DNA of 64,000 nt from contig NZ_LT629772.1 in assembly GCF_900105385.1 (NCBI RefSeq), forward strand, positions 6,076,001-6,140,000, given 5' to 3'. Each line of letters begins with the position of its first letter. Positions within the stretch are counted from its first letter, which is position 1. Under the pieces are notes generated by a model, which searched no databases, was not told the DNA's origin, and was given only the letters and a program-made list of their open reading frames with translations. Position numbers and translations under genes: made by a program. Origin of the DNA: Microlunatus soli (GTDB lineage: Bacteria > Actinomycetota > Actinomycetes > Propionibacteriales > Propionibacteriaceae). Below, in pieces: positions 46,941-55,582 of this stretch.

Positions 46941-47239
46941 GTGTGACCAAGGGATTGCTGGTCAGGTTTGACGCGTTGCCCGGCAAGGAGGACGACGTGA
47001 AGGAGTTCCTTGACAGCGGCCGTGCGCTTGTCGAGGACGAGCAGGCGACCACCGCGTGGTTCGCGATCCGCCTCGGGCCCTCCTCCTTCGGGATCTTCGA
47101 CGTGTTCCCCGATGACGCCGGACGTGACGCCCACCTGTCCGGCCCTGTTGCGGTAGCTCTCGGCGAGCAGACCGGCACGTTGTTCTCCGAACCGACGATC
47201 GAGAAGCTCGACGTACTGGGCTCCAAACTCCCCGCCTGA
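46937..47239 (+). CDS. Antibiotic-biosynthesis-monooxygenase (ABM) domain protein
   Basis: The 100-residue protein starts at an ATG overlapping the previous stop (ATGA), with GAGGAG 5-6 nt upstream. It has the single ferredoxin-like ABM fold (TKGLLVRFDALPGKEDDVKE, then GIFDVFPDDAGRDAHLSG). ABM proteins are small dimeric oxygenases or quinol-binding proteins; substrate unknown. It is the third gene of the dehydrogenase operon. Confidence 0.85.
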   Translation: MSVTKGLLVRFDALPGKEDDVKEFLDSGRALVEDEQATTAWFAIRLGPSSFGIFDVFPDDAGRDAHLSGPVAVALGEQTGTLFSEPTIEKLDVLGSKLPA

Positions 47240-47380
47240 CACCACAGACCGGGAGTACTGACCCCGACATGAGGGGTCGCTGCACGCGGTGACTTCGGGC
47301 TGACACAGCCCGTTGACGTCGTGGCAGCGGCCCCTTCTCTTGCGGCCCATCGCACATCCCTAACAGATCGAGGAACCGCG

Positions 47381-48511
47381 ATGACAGGAACTGACGACGA
47401 CGTTGCCCCGACGCGTTCACCCGAGGTAGCAGTGATCGGGGGCGGGATCGTCGGTCTGTCGACGGCGTACGCGCTGCGAGAGCAGGGCGTGCCGGTGCGC
47501 TTGTACGAGGCCGGTCTGCCCGGAACTGGTCAGTCCGCAGGCGAGTCGCGGATCTTCCGGCATGCCCACGACGACCCGCGACTCGTCGCTTTCGCGCGCG
47601 AAAGCCGCGGCGTATGGGATGAGTGGGCCGAACACTTCGACGTCGAGCTGGTCTCATCAGACGGTGTCGTGGCGATCGGAGACAGCGCCCTGGCGCGGCT
47701 GCGGGTGCTCGACCAGGTCGGCGGCGTGAAAGCGTACGAGATCGACGCAGCCGAGCTCGCCCAACGGATGCCGCTGCTCGCTGGGTACTCGGGGTCAGCG
47801 GTGCTCGACGAGTCGGGCGGCGCGATCCGCACCCGCACCGCGATCACGGCACTCGCGGGTGCCCTCGCAGATGCCGTCACCACCGCAGAGGTCATCTCCA
47901 TCGATCCCCGCGCCGATGGGACGGTCGAGGTGCGCAGCGTCACCGACCGGGCTGTCTACTCCAAGGTGGTCGTGTGCGCCGGCCGCGAAACCGCCCGCCT
48001 GGCCCGCAGCGTCGGCCTGTCGCTGCCGGTTCGCCTTGCCGCACACGTCCGGCTGACCTTCGACGTGAAAGCCGCCGCCCCGGCACGAGTCGCGTGCCTG
48101 CAGGACAGCAGCGGCGTCTTCGGCGAAGTCGGCGTGTACGCGACGCCGCTACCGGGCAACAGCAGTTATTCGGTCGGACTCAGCGAAACCGTCGGCGTCC
48201 GCGACGACGGAACGTTCATCGACCCTGCGGCGATTCGATCGCTGGACGAACGCGCGCGCGAATACGTGACACGCGCGCTGCCCGGTCTCCACCCAGAGCC
48301 GCGCGACTTCCTTCATTGCTGGGTGACCGACCTCCCATGGAGCGAGGACGGCGTGGCCGTGTGGGAGGCAGGCTCTGTCCTGTTCGTGGCCGGTCACAAT
48401 CTGTTCAAGCAGGCACCTGCGCTGGGGCGCGCTCTCGCCCGAGCCGCGACAGGTGAAGGTCTCGCCGCCGAGCTCGAGCAGGGGGCGCGCCTGGGTGAGC
48501 CACAGCAATAG
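47381..48511 (+). CDS. FAD-dependent amine oxidoreductase (DAO/sarcosine-oxidase type)
   Basis: The 376-residue protein starts at the ATG at 47381, with GAGGA about 7 nt upstream. Its N-terminal FAD dinucleotide-binding motif is VAVIGGGIVGLSTAYALREQ. ESRIFRHAHDDPRLVAFARE follows, typical of monomeric sarcosine oxidase-like enzymes. The C-terminal part (SVLFVAGHNLFKQAPALGRA) carries the second flavin contact, although the usual GHGFK cysteine/lysine motif is altered to GHNLFK. It probably oxidises a secondary amine or amino acid. It lies 141 bp after the ABM gene. Confidence 0.88.
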   Translation: MTGTDDDVAPTRSPEVAVIGGGIVGLSTAYALREQGVPVRLYEAGLPGTGQSAGESRIFRHAHDDPRLVAFARESRGVWDEWAEHFDVELVSSDGVVAIGDSALARLRVLDQVGGVKAYEIDAAELAQRMPLLAGYSGSAVLDESGGAIRTRTAITALAGALADAVTTAEVISIDPRADGTVEVRSVTDRAVYSKVVVCAGRETARLARSVGLSLPVRLAAHVRLTFDVKAAAPARVACLQDSSGVFGEVGVYATPLPGNSSYSVGLSETVGVRDDGTFIDPAAIRSLDERAREYVTRALPGLHPEPRDFLHCWVTDLPWSEDGVAVWEAGSVLFVAGHNLFKQAPALGRALARAATGEGLAAELEQGARLGEPQQ

Positions 48512-48848
48512 GCTCCCGATCCATTCGACGTAGCATCCACGGGTCCTTCTGTGCGCGGCAGCCGACTGGCAAGGGCAAGCGTAGGTTGAGGTATGGATCA
48601 ACAAGACCTTCCCTGTTCACCCAGTGCACACCCCGCCCGCTCATCGGCATGAGCGTGCACAAGGGAAGCGGCCTCGGGGGAGTGCCGGCGCCTGTACCTC
48701 TCGCCGTGCCCGGGATGCGACGAGGGCTCCGGCGACTCCAACGGCCCCGCTCACGGCCAAACACTCACGCGTTGGGCATCCCGGAAGCCGATCCTTGCGG
48801 GCGGGTTTGTGTTGGTGCCGGTGGCCGACATTTTCATAGCTTGTCTGC
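48512..48848. other. Intergenic stretch of 337 bp without recognised content
   Basis: Between the FAD oxidoreductase and the hydrolase gene there are only short, composition-driven open frames. No terminator-like stem, repeat copy or RNA gene was recognised. Confidence 0.4.
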
Positions 48849-49690
48849 ATGACGGTCACTGAGGGCTGAACCTGTTCGACGAGACACGGCGGGCATGGCG
48901 GCGTCCTGGTCCGCCGCCGGTGCGGACCCTGCTGTGGCGACCTAAGCAGGACAGGTGGCGGTCGCTTGTCGTGTTGTCCCACGGTTCCGGTGGTGCGGCA
49001 GCCAATCTCGGCTGGCTCGCCGAAGCCCTTTGCGACGAGGGATTCCTGGTCGCGGCGGTGGATCACCACGGCAACAGTTCCGATGAAGAACTCCTGCCGG
49101 AGGGGGCTGCCTTCTGGTGGGAGCGTCCGGCCGATCTCACGGTCGTTGTCGACCACGTCCAGATGACCGAGAAGGTGGGATCAGCTGCAGTCGCCGGCTA
49201 CTCGCTGGGCGGCTATACCGCTGCTGCTGTTCTGGGGGCCAGAGTTGATGCTGCGAAGCTCCGCCGTTTGTACGACGGTGAGCCGGTCCTGCCGATTCCG
49301 CCGGACCGTCCCGACATCGTGACCGAGAACGCTGAGCTGGTCGCCAGGTACGGCCGCGCGGCGGTGGATGCCCGGGCGGTAGGTGATTACCGGGATCGGC
49401 GCTTCGTTGCGGGAGTCTTGTTGGCCCAGGCAATCTGCCCAATCCTCAGTGATGCGAGCCTGTCTGCGATCGACCGGCCGGTGCTGGTGCGGTGGGGAGG
49501 CGCTGACGAGGTCGAGGCACCAGAAGTCAATGGTCAGCGGTACACACGGCTGATCCCAGGAGCTGATGGTCGATCGATGGGGCAACACGTAGGGCACTTC
49601 GAGTTTGGCGATATCCCGGACGGCGCGGCTGTGCGGTCGGAAGTTCTGGCCGATGTCCTGCCGTTCTTCCGGGCACTCCTGGCCGATTGA
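48849..49690 (+). CDS. Alpha/beta hydrolase (dienelactone-hydrolase-like), N-terminus possibly frameshifted
   Basis: The body has a hydrolase fold: oxyanion motif LVVLSHGSGGAAANLGWLAE, nucleophile elbow VAGYSLGGYTAA, an acid region near VRWGGADEVEAP and a histidine in GQHVGHFEFG. The earliest in-frame start is the GTG at 48920 (256 residues) but it has no ribosome-binding site. Homology-like sequence extends further upstream (GLNLFDETRRAWRRPGPPPV). An ATG at 48849 encodes MTVTEG in another frame, so a one-base loss near 48861-48866 would explain a broken N-terminus. Full function is therefore uncertain. Confidence 0.65.
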
Positions 49691-49763
49691 CGAGCTGCCG
49701 GTAACCAGCCCGATCTGGAGACCTTGCAGCCGGGCACAGGGCACGTTCGTTGCGTCACGTCGC

Positions 49764-49790
49764 TGCCCGGTGAGCGATCGCATCCGGGCA
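49764..49790. terminator. Bidirectional hairpin between convergent genes
   Basis: TGCCCGG at 49764-49770 pairs perfectly with CCGGGCA at 49784-49790 around a 13-nt loop. It sits 74 nt after the hydrolase stop and 7 nt from the end of the convergent DUF402 gene, so it can terminate both. Confidence 0.6.
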
Positions 49791-49796
49791 CTTGTG

Positions 49797-50324
49797 TCAC
49801 ACGATCAGTTGCTTGATCCAACGAGGCCAGGTCGACGCGAAGGGTTCGGCTTCCTCGCGGACAGCGGCCAGCAACCGGGTGGCGGCAGCTCTGGAACTCG
49901 TGACCAGATCGGCAGGATAACCGAGCGAGGAGGTGTGCTCGGCGAATTCGTCTTGATCTTCGATCCAGGTTCGACCGTCGATGGTTCGGACGACATCGAG
50001 GTCCATGTCGACGGTCGCGACGACCCAGCCGTCGTCACCCTGGCCGAACTCGGGGGTGGTGGTGATGTCGGCATAGATCGAGTTACGGGATGGCGGTTCG
50101 TTGAAGTGTGCGAGAAAGAGCCCGGCGTGAGGGATCAGCATGACGTGACGTCTCCCGGTCGCCACGTTCGGCTCGTCGGTTGCGAGGAGAGACGTGTGGC
50201 CAACCCAACGTCCGTAATCGTCGGACCCGAGATAGGTCGTCGTCAACTGCCGGTGCGGCGTTCCGTCCCACTTGCGCAGTTGAAGACTCACAACGGTGCC
50301 GATTTCTGGCTCCGGTTCAGGCAT
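49797..50324 (-). CDS. DUF402 domain protein
   Basis: The 175-residue protein shows the DUF402 fold with its acidic metal-binding cluster: FLAHFNEPPSRNSIYADITT and VATVDMDLDVVRTIDGRTWI, followed by EDQDEFAEH. Relatives include nucleoside di/triphosphatases and RNA-linked FAU-1 domains; the activity here is unproven. It is convergent with the preceding hydrolase gene. Confidence 0.8.
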   Translation of the reverse strand: MPEPEPEIGTVVSLQLRKWDGTPHRQLTTTYLGSDDYGRWVGHTSLLATDEPNVATGRRHVMLIPHAGLFLAHFNEPPSRNSIYADITTTPEFGQGDDGWVVATVDMDLDVVRTIDGRTWIEDQDEFAEHTSSLGYPADLVTSSRAAATRLLAAVREEAEPFASTWPRWIKQLIV

Positions 50325-50495
50325 GTGGCGAGACTAGCCGCGTTCCAGTCCCCTCAGCCGTCGGGCGCTCGACCCGGTCCCGGTGCGGACCGGTAAGAGA
50401 TCCGCTCGCGGTCGGCGGCTGGTGGGGCCTGCCGGTGGAACGACGATCGGCGGCAATCGGGGGTGTGTCCGCGTCACGCCGTACGGTCTGGCCTT

Positions 50496-51191
50496 GTGTC
50501 AATCCAATTGATCGAGGTTGACGGTGCCCGTGTCGCGTACCGCGTCGCCGGCGACGGTCCGGCAGTCGTCCTGATCAAGAACAACAAGCATCCGCTCGAC
50601 TTCCCGGTGGCGCAGCTGCTTGCGCGCAGATTCCGAACGTTTCAGATCCAACCGGTCGGTTTCGGGGCGAGCGATCGCCCGGCCCGCTACGACTTCGGAT
50701 CGATCGACCGCCAGGTCCTTGCCGTGCTCGATGCCGTACACGTTGAGAACTTCATCGTGTGGGGCTTCTCCCAGACAGCGTTCATGGCGGCCATGGTCGC
50801 CCGGGCCACCGAACGCGCGGTTGCCTTGATCGCTGGCGGGGCAGACCTGCTCGGGCACCCGTCCGATGCCGACATGAGGCGGCTGGAACGGGAGCCGCGG
50901 CTGCCCGTCAGCAACCTGGAGTTTTGGCGTGCCTTCCGACGATACGACTGGCATCACGAGCTGCGACAGATGAAACAGCCGACGTTGATCTACCTCGGGA
51001 CCGGTGATCCACGGATCAGGAAGCTGCGCCGACTTGAGCCAACGCTGCGCGGCTGCGGTTGTGACTACCTCGAGTTCGACGGACTGGACCACACGACGTC
51101 CGGGTTCGCCGATGGTGCGGACGGTGGCGCACGTACGACCTCAGCGATCACGACCTGGATGACAAGCAACGTGCCACCCGCAGACCGATAG
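50496..51191 (+). CDS. Alpha/beta fold hydrolase
   Basis: The 231-residue protein opens VSIQLIEVDGARVAYRVAGD, typical of the family. Its nucleophile elbow is WGFSQTAF, with Ser in G-F-S-Q rather than the common G-x-S-x-G. A candidate acid is in LGTGDPRIRK and the histidine is in GLDHTTSG. TACGGT (50482-50487) precedes the GTG by 8 nt without a ribosome-binding site, suggesting a leaderless transcript. Substrate unknown; the altered glycine after the serine may reduce activity. Confidence 0.75.
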   Translation: MSIQLIEVDGARVAYRVAGDGPAVVLIKNNKHPLDFPVAQLLARRFRTFQIQPVGFGASDRPARYDFGSIDRQVLAVLDAVHVENFIVWGFSQTAFMAAMVARATERAVALIAGGADLLGHPSDADMRRLEREPRLPVSNLEFWRAFRRYDWHHELRQMKQPTLIYLGTGDPRIRKLRRLEPTLRGCGCDYLEFDGLDHTTSGFADGADGGARTTSAITTWMTSNVPPADR

Positions 51192-51200
51192 ACGATCGTC

Positions 51201-51785
51201 CTACGATCCCGGAGATCGCTCTCGTTCATAGACGACTTCGCCTTGTTCGCTCCCGGGCAGGGGATCGTCCCAGTCCAGGTGAACGGTTCGGGTGTGGCGG
51301 AATCCGACGCGTTCGAGGACTCGGCGAGAGGCGAGGTTCACCGCCATCGTGGTCGCGACGGCTTGGCTGACGCCGTACTGATCAAAGGCCAGTCGCACCA
51401 CGGCGGCCGCGGCTTCGGTGGCGTATCCGTGGCCCCAGTGTGAGCTGCAGAGCCGGTAGCCAATGGAAACTGCTTCGGTCTCATCGGTCTCAGCGTGGCG
51501 CCAGAGGCCGTTCGGTTGAGGGTCCATGATCACCGGATGGAGTGCGATCCGGCCAACGAAGGATCCGTCGGCGGTTTCGGCGGCGAAGTACCCATAGAGG
51601 GCGTAGCGCTGGTATTCGGTCAGGAAGCTGGGGAGGAGTTCGGTTTCGATCCGGGCGCGGTCCCAGTCTTCGTTGTCGAGGTATCGCATCACCTTGCGGT
51701 CGGTGTAGAGGGCGACCAAGTTCTCGACGTCAGAGGGCTCGAACCGTCGCAGGAGTAGACGGTCAGTGTGAAGGATCTGGTACAT
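51201..51785 (-). CDS. RimJ/RimL-type GNAT acetyltransferase
   Basis: The 194-residue protein begins MYQILHTDRLLLRRFEPSDV. It has the RimJ/L-type LCSSHWGHGYATEAAAAVVR acetyl-CoA loop, then VNLASRRVLERVGFRHTRTV. Family members acetylate ribosomal proteins, peptides or antibiotics. It is convergent with the alpha/beta hydrolase gene and divergent from the phosphotransferase gene. Confidence 0.9.
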   Translation of the reverse strand: MYQILHTDRLLLRRFEPSDVENLVALYTDRKVMRYLDNEDWDRARIETELLPSFLTEYQRYALYGYFAAETADGSFVGRIALHPVIMDPQPNGLWRHAETDETEAVSIGYRLCSSHWGHGYATEAAAAVVRLAFDQYGVSQAVATTMAVNLASRRVLERVGFRHTRTVHLDWDDPLPGSEQGEVVYERERSPGS

Positions 51786-51955
51786 CGGTCTCCCACTCCC
51801 GGCGATGGTCCGTCACGGATCGTACCGATCGCCATGTAGCACCTGCTTTACGTCATCGGCCAGCCCGTCGACGAGCGGCTTGGACCTGCCGGGCGATGGA
51901 GGCACGTTCAATCCGGCTGCGCCAGGTCACGTCTGTATGGCACGGTGCGCGGGTG

Positions 51956-52858
51956 ATGTCTTCGTCACTTCGGTCATGGGCCGAAGAGGTGCTTCGGTCG
52001 CCGGTCGTCGATGAGGTGGCGCTTGAAGGTGGCATGTCCACTGTGCTGAGCGTCGTGATGACGGCATCCGGGCAACGGGCGGTGCTGCGACAGTATCCGA
52101 GTCCCAAGTGGTCGGCTCAGCGAGCTCGTCGCGCAGCCAGCGGTGAGGTGTTGGCTCTGGCAGCGTTGGCTGATGTGGATGTCCCGGCACCGATCGGCCT
52201 GGGCACAACCCCCGGTAGCGATCATGCAGCCCCTGCTGTCTTGATGAGCTTGTGTTCTGGCCGTCGGTATCGGGGAGATGATCTTGATATCGCCCGCGAG
52301 CTTGGCTGGGCGCTGGCGGGCATCCATGCTGTCGGCACGGTCTCCGGGCTCACCGACGAGACCATTGCCACTGTGCGGGCTCTTCGGGCGGGGCGACCAC
52401 CTCGATACGGAGCACCGGGCCCGCTGCTGGAGCTGGTGATGCAGACGTTCCCGGACGGGCTTGAGTCGCGGCCTCGTGTGCTGGTCCACAACGACTTCAG
52501 TGTCAGCAACGTCCTGGTCGACGGTGACGCGATCACCGGGGTTGTTGATTGGACCGAGGCAGCCATGGGGAACGCCGGGATTGACCTCGGGTTCGCCTAT
52601 GTCAGCACGGTGTTGTCGTTCGGGTCGGCGGCTGGCGAGGAACTGCTACAGGGGTATCGATCGCGCTCGGCATCGCCCGTTGATGATCTGGCCTGGTGGC
52701 AGTTGCTTGCGGCGAGCCGGCTGGAGCCCGACATCGATAGTTGGACGGGCAGCGCCAACTTCCTCGGCCCCGCCCACCTGACCGGAGCGGAGGTTCGGAC
52801 GAGATTCAACGTCCTGGTCGAGGCCGCCGCAGCGACTGTGCATGCCAGCGCCCGGTGA
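51956..52858 (+). CDS. APH-type phosphotransferase
   Basis: From the ATG at 51956 the product is 300 residues. A kinase-like fold carries the catalytic loop VLVHNDFSVSNVLVDG (Asp and Asn in HNDFSVSN) and the DFG-equivalent GVVDWTEAAMGNAGIDLGFA. A GTG one codon upstream is an alternative. This is the second APH-like gene of the accessory block (the other at 33875), but the two share only family motifs. Substrate not predictable. Confidence 0.85.
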   Translation: MSSSLRSWAEEVLRSPVVDEVALEGGMSTVLSVVMTASGQRAVLRQYPSPKWSAQRARRAASGEVLALAALADVDVPAPIGLGTTPGSDHAAPAVLMSLCSGRRYRGDDLDIARELGWALAGIHAVGTVSGLTDETIATVRALRAGRPPRYGAPGPLLELVMQTFPDGLESRPRVLVHNDFSVSNVLVDGDAITGVVDWTEAAMGNAGIDLGFAYVSTVLSFGSAAGEELLQGYRSRSASPVDDLAWWQLLAASRLEPDIDSWTGSANFLGPAHLTGAEVRTRFNVLVEAAAATVHASAR

Positions 52859-53511
52859 ACGATGGCAGTGGACATGGGACGGCCGGCCGCGACGTTGGTT
52901 CTGCAGGTGAATCGCGAAGTCCTGTGCCACTGTGCAGAGAACTCGTTGCTCCGCGATCTGTATGCGCCGATTCCGCCGGCGGTGCCCGACCACGTCCAGT
53001 CGCCAGGCCGGTCACTGCCGATGTGAGTACCCGGTCTCGGGTCGACAATCGGGTCAGGTAGCGGCGCCGAGAGCTGTGATCGTGTAGCCAGGTTCCATGG
53101 CTTGGGGGAGTGATGACGGGATGAGGTGTCGGGTGGCAATCTCAATGATCTGGCTCGGGTCGGCGACACGGTACATCGGTCGACCGGTCCTGGAGCGACG
53201 CGGTCCATGCGTTGCTCGCTGATCTGGAACAAGTCGGATTTGATGGTGCAACCGGGTATCTCGGCACGGATTCAGCAGACCGGGAACCCTTGAGTACATC
53301 CCGGGTGAGTCTCCGTGGAACGCGAATGCTCGCAGCAGAGTTGCCGCTTTGCGATCGGCTGTCTGCCCGCCACGGACCGCTTGCGGGCGGCGATCTGTAG
53401 GTCGAGGAGCCCTTTCTGGCGGCCTGCCTGACTCGCCTCGTGCATCGAGGCTGAGCCCTGCGAGGGGTCGCGTGCCGTCAGGGTCTGGCTTGAGCGCTGA
53501 GGGTATGCACT
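52859..53511. other. Gene-poor stretch of 653 bp with repeat copy 3 and a possible relic
   Basis: No complete gene was recognised. A minus-strand frame at about 53054-53185 encodes a protein-like end (RPMYRVADPSQIIEIATRHL, then IPSSLPQAMEPGYTITALG) with no plausible start, possibly the tail of a lost gene. The dispersed repeat occurs at 53362-53392. Confidence 0.4.
53362..53392. repeat. Dispersed intergenic repeat, copy 3
   Basis: TCTGCCCGCCACGGACCGCT followed by TGCGGGCGGCG differs from copy 2 (37449-37479) at two positions. Confidence 0.6.
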
Positions 53512-53793
53512 CTAGTCCTGCTCGGCGCCCCAGCGTTCGAGCGCACGGATCGCTTCGCGCAGAGCGAGTCCGCGATCGGTCAGCGCGTAGGCGCGGGTGT
53601 TGTGCCGGAGGGGGAGACGGGACAGCACGCCAGCCGCTTCGAGCTCGCGGAGGCGGGTGGCGAGCATGTTGGTCGGCGTTCCGAGGTCGCGCTGCAGGTC
53701 GCCGTAGCGCTGCGGCCCGTCGAGCAGCCGCTCGACGATGAGGAGGGCCCACCGGGGCCCAACGATGTCGAGGGCTGCGGCGAGGCCACTCAC
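53512..53793 (-). CDS. HxlR-type transcriptional regulator
   Basis: The 93-residue winged helix-turn-helix protein starts at a GTG that overlaps the stop of the VOC gene. GPRWALLIVERLLDGPQRYG and DLQRDLGTPTNMLATRLREL match HxlR/MarR-like repressors that often sense aldehydes or quinones. It probably regulates itself and the VOC gene upstream in the operon. Confidence 0.88.
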   Translation of the reverse strand: MSGLAAALDIVGPRWALLIVERLLDGPQRYGDLQRDLGTPTNMLATRLRELEAAGVLSRLPLRHNTRAYALTDRGLALREAIRALERWGAEQD

Positions 53794-54194
53794 GCCGTTG
53801 CGTCGGCGTCGGGTTTCAGCCAGAACGGTGAGTAGTGGTAGCCATCGGGGTCGTCGAACTGGCGTTGGTACATGAAGGGATAGTCGTCGGTGTCGCCGAT
53901 CCGCCCGCCGGCGGCACCGGCCCGCTCGATGAGTTCGTCGACAGCTTGGCGGCTGCCGAGGTCGAACGAGACCGTGACCTTCGAGGGGGTGGTCGGTCCG
54001 CCGATCAGTTCCTCCACGCCGCCGACGTTCGCGTACATCTCACGACTGCCGAGCATGACGTACTGCCCGGGCGCAATCGCGAAACACGACACGTTGTGAT
54101 CAGACATCTCAGGGTTGAGGGTCCAGCCGAGAGCAGTGTAGAAGGCGGTCGCGCGCTCGACACTCTCGACCGGGCAGGTGATGAAGAGGCTCAT
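53790..54194 (-). CDS. VOC family protein
   Basis: The 134-residue protein begins at the ATG at 54194 (MSLFITCPVESVERATAFYT). It has the two beta-alpha-beta-beta-beta units of the VOC fold, with YQRQFDDPDGYHYSPFWL near its end. Longer in-frame extensions upstream are not homologous. It overlaps the HxlR gene, suggesting a co-regulated resistance or detoxification pair. Ligand unknown. Confidence 0.88.
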   Translation of the reverse strand: MSLFITCPVESVERATAFYTALGWTLNPEMSDHNVSCFAIAPGQYVMLGSREMYANVGGVEELIGGPTTPSKVTVSFDLGSRQAVDELIERAGAAGGRIGDTDDYPFMYQRQFDDPDGYHYSPFWLKPDADATA

Positions 54195-54553
54195 ACGACC
54201 GCGTACTTGCAAAATACAAGTGTCGTGGTCAACCCTAAAGCGTCGCGGATCCTCGGAGGTCAACGGCCGCGTGACCCTGCGTGACCGGTCATCCATCCCT
54301 TGTGTGACACGGTTTTCGGACGCCCACACCCCCCCCGGGTCATGTCGCAGCACGTGTTACTGAATCGTCCTGCTGGCGCGGGGGATTTTCGCAACACGTA
54401 CTGGGAAATGTCCCCGAGGTCCGGCGGTCCCGAGGTCCGGCGGCCGTGAGGTGCGGCGGTCCCGAGTGCGGCGGTCCGGAGGTGCGGCGGCCGTGAGGTA
54501 CGGCGGCCCCCGCGGCGGTGGTCCCGGGTGGGGCCCGCCACCCGGGGCGCGGG
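54195..54553. other. Intergenic region of 359 bp with a tandem repeat
   Basis: Apart from the 16-bp tandem array at 54416-54510, this gap should contain the promoter of the VOC/HxlR pair near 54200-54240 (minus strand). No further coding sequence was recognised; open frames here come from the repeat. Confidence 0.4.
54416..54510. repeat. Tandem array, six copies of a 16-bp unit
   Basis: The units start at 54416, 54432, 54448, 54464, 54479 and 54495. The consensus is GAGGTSCGGCGGYCSY; the fourth copy is one base short. The array lies 44 bp beyond the stop of the minus-strand nitrilase gene. It can fold into GC-rich structures and is a likely length-variable locus. Confidence 0.85.
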
Positions 54554-55582
54554 TTAGAAGCTGGTGCGTTGCAGGCTTCTGGTGTCCTCGGTCTGTTGCT
54601 TGGCGTCGTACACGCCCGTACGCAGCCGGTGCAGCCACGGGGTGCTGCCGGTCCGGGCCTCGACGTCGGTGACGAGCAGCGCGGTGCCGGACTGCTCGGC
54701 GATCTGCACCGGCTCGCGGACATCGGGACCGAAGACGGCACTGTTGCCGGGCATCGTCGATGCCATGCTGATCCAGATGCCGTTCACTCCGGAGTAGACG
54801 TCGAGGTTGCGGTAGAACGGCGTCGGAAGCGGTGACGGTGTCTCTCGCCCGGTCGTGGAGAACATCACCAGGTCGACGCCGAGCTGTTCGTAGTCGGTGA
54901 AGCTCTGCGGATGCACCGCCTCGATGCCGAGGGCACAGCCGACGCGCAGTCCGTCGACCTCGAAGGTGACCGGACCGGTCCCGGGGGTGTACATGAAGTT
55001 GATCTTGGTTTCTGACATGAACCGCTCGTCGTAGCGGGTGTGTACCCGTCCATGATCATCGATCACGTACATGCTGTTGTGTGGACGATGTCCGTCGGAC
55101 AGCCGGTGGGCGGCCGGCAACGCGACCCAGATGCCGAGTTCGCCCGCTCGGCGCGCGACGGCGGCGAGTTCGTCGGCGTAGGCGGCCCAGTCGACCCGGC
55201 TCCATTCCGCGGGCCCGACCTCGTCGGGGATCGACGACATCACCCGCTTGTGCGGGAAGCTGAGTGCTCCTTCGGGACACTGCACCAGTCGTGCGCCGGC
55301 GGTGTGCGCCCGGGTGATCAACTCACGCAGCTGGGCGCCGCTGGCACGCAACAGCTCGGGATCGGTCGGGTCCTCGCGTTGCTCGGTCTGCGCAACCGCC
55401 AGGCGCAGCCTGACCGGTTCGGCTCCGTCGGCCTGCGGCTGGTGGGTCGGACGGGTGTTCTGATCTTCCAACATGGCATCTCCTGATGCTCGGCGGAAGT
55501 GCCGCAGCGCTGCCGTGTAGGACTCGCCGGTCTTGGCCGCGCGAGCTCGTACCCGTTGTTTGAAACGCCTGTGCGCTGTCAT
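54554..55582 (-). CDS. Carbon-nitrogen hydrolase (nitrilase superfamily) with short basic N-terminal segment
   Basis: From the ATG at 55582 (AGGAAGG 5 nt upstream) the product is 342 residues. The first 36 residues are Arg/Lys-rich (HRRFKQRVRARAAKTGESYT), a segment that also appears at N-termini of unrelated actinobacterial proteins. The nitrilase domain follows with a candidate Glu in VQCPEGALSF, Lys in SETKINFM and Cys in VGCALGIEAVHP, so the Glu-Lys-Cys triad is present. It hydrolyses a C-N bond in an amide or nitrile, substrate unknown. A downstream ATG in MLEDQNTRP would drop the basic segment. Confidence 0.85.
   Translation of the reverse strand: MTAHRRFKQRVRARAAKTGESYTAALRHFRRASGDAMLEDQNTRPTHQPQADGAEPVRLRLAVAQTEQREDPTDPELLRASGAQLRELITRAHTAGARLVQCPEGALSFPHKRVMSSIPDEVGPAEWSRVDWAAYADELAAVARRAGELGIWVALPAAHRLSDGHRPHNSMYVIDDHGRVHTRYDERFMSETKINFMYTPGTGPVTFEVDGLRVGCALGIEAVHPQSFTDYEQLGVDLVMFSTTGRETPSPLPTPFYRNLDVYSGVNGIWISMASTMPGNSAVFGPDVREPVQIAEQSGTALLVTDVEARTGSTPWLHRLRTGVYDAKQQTEDTRSLQRTSF

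Noticed and set aside
35040-54510. CRISPR array
   Set aside because: The short repeats found are either contiguous tandem copies or widely dispersed; no regularly spaced repeats with unique spacers and no cas genes were seen.
54259-54741. Overlapping Pro/Arg-rich frames on the minus strand around the tandem repeat
   Set aside because: They are products of the 16-bp repeat and nitrilase shadow, with no start signal.
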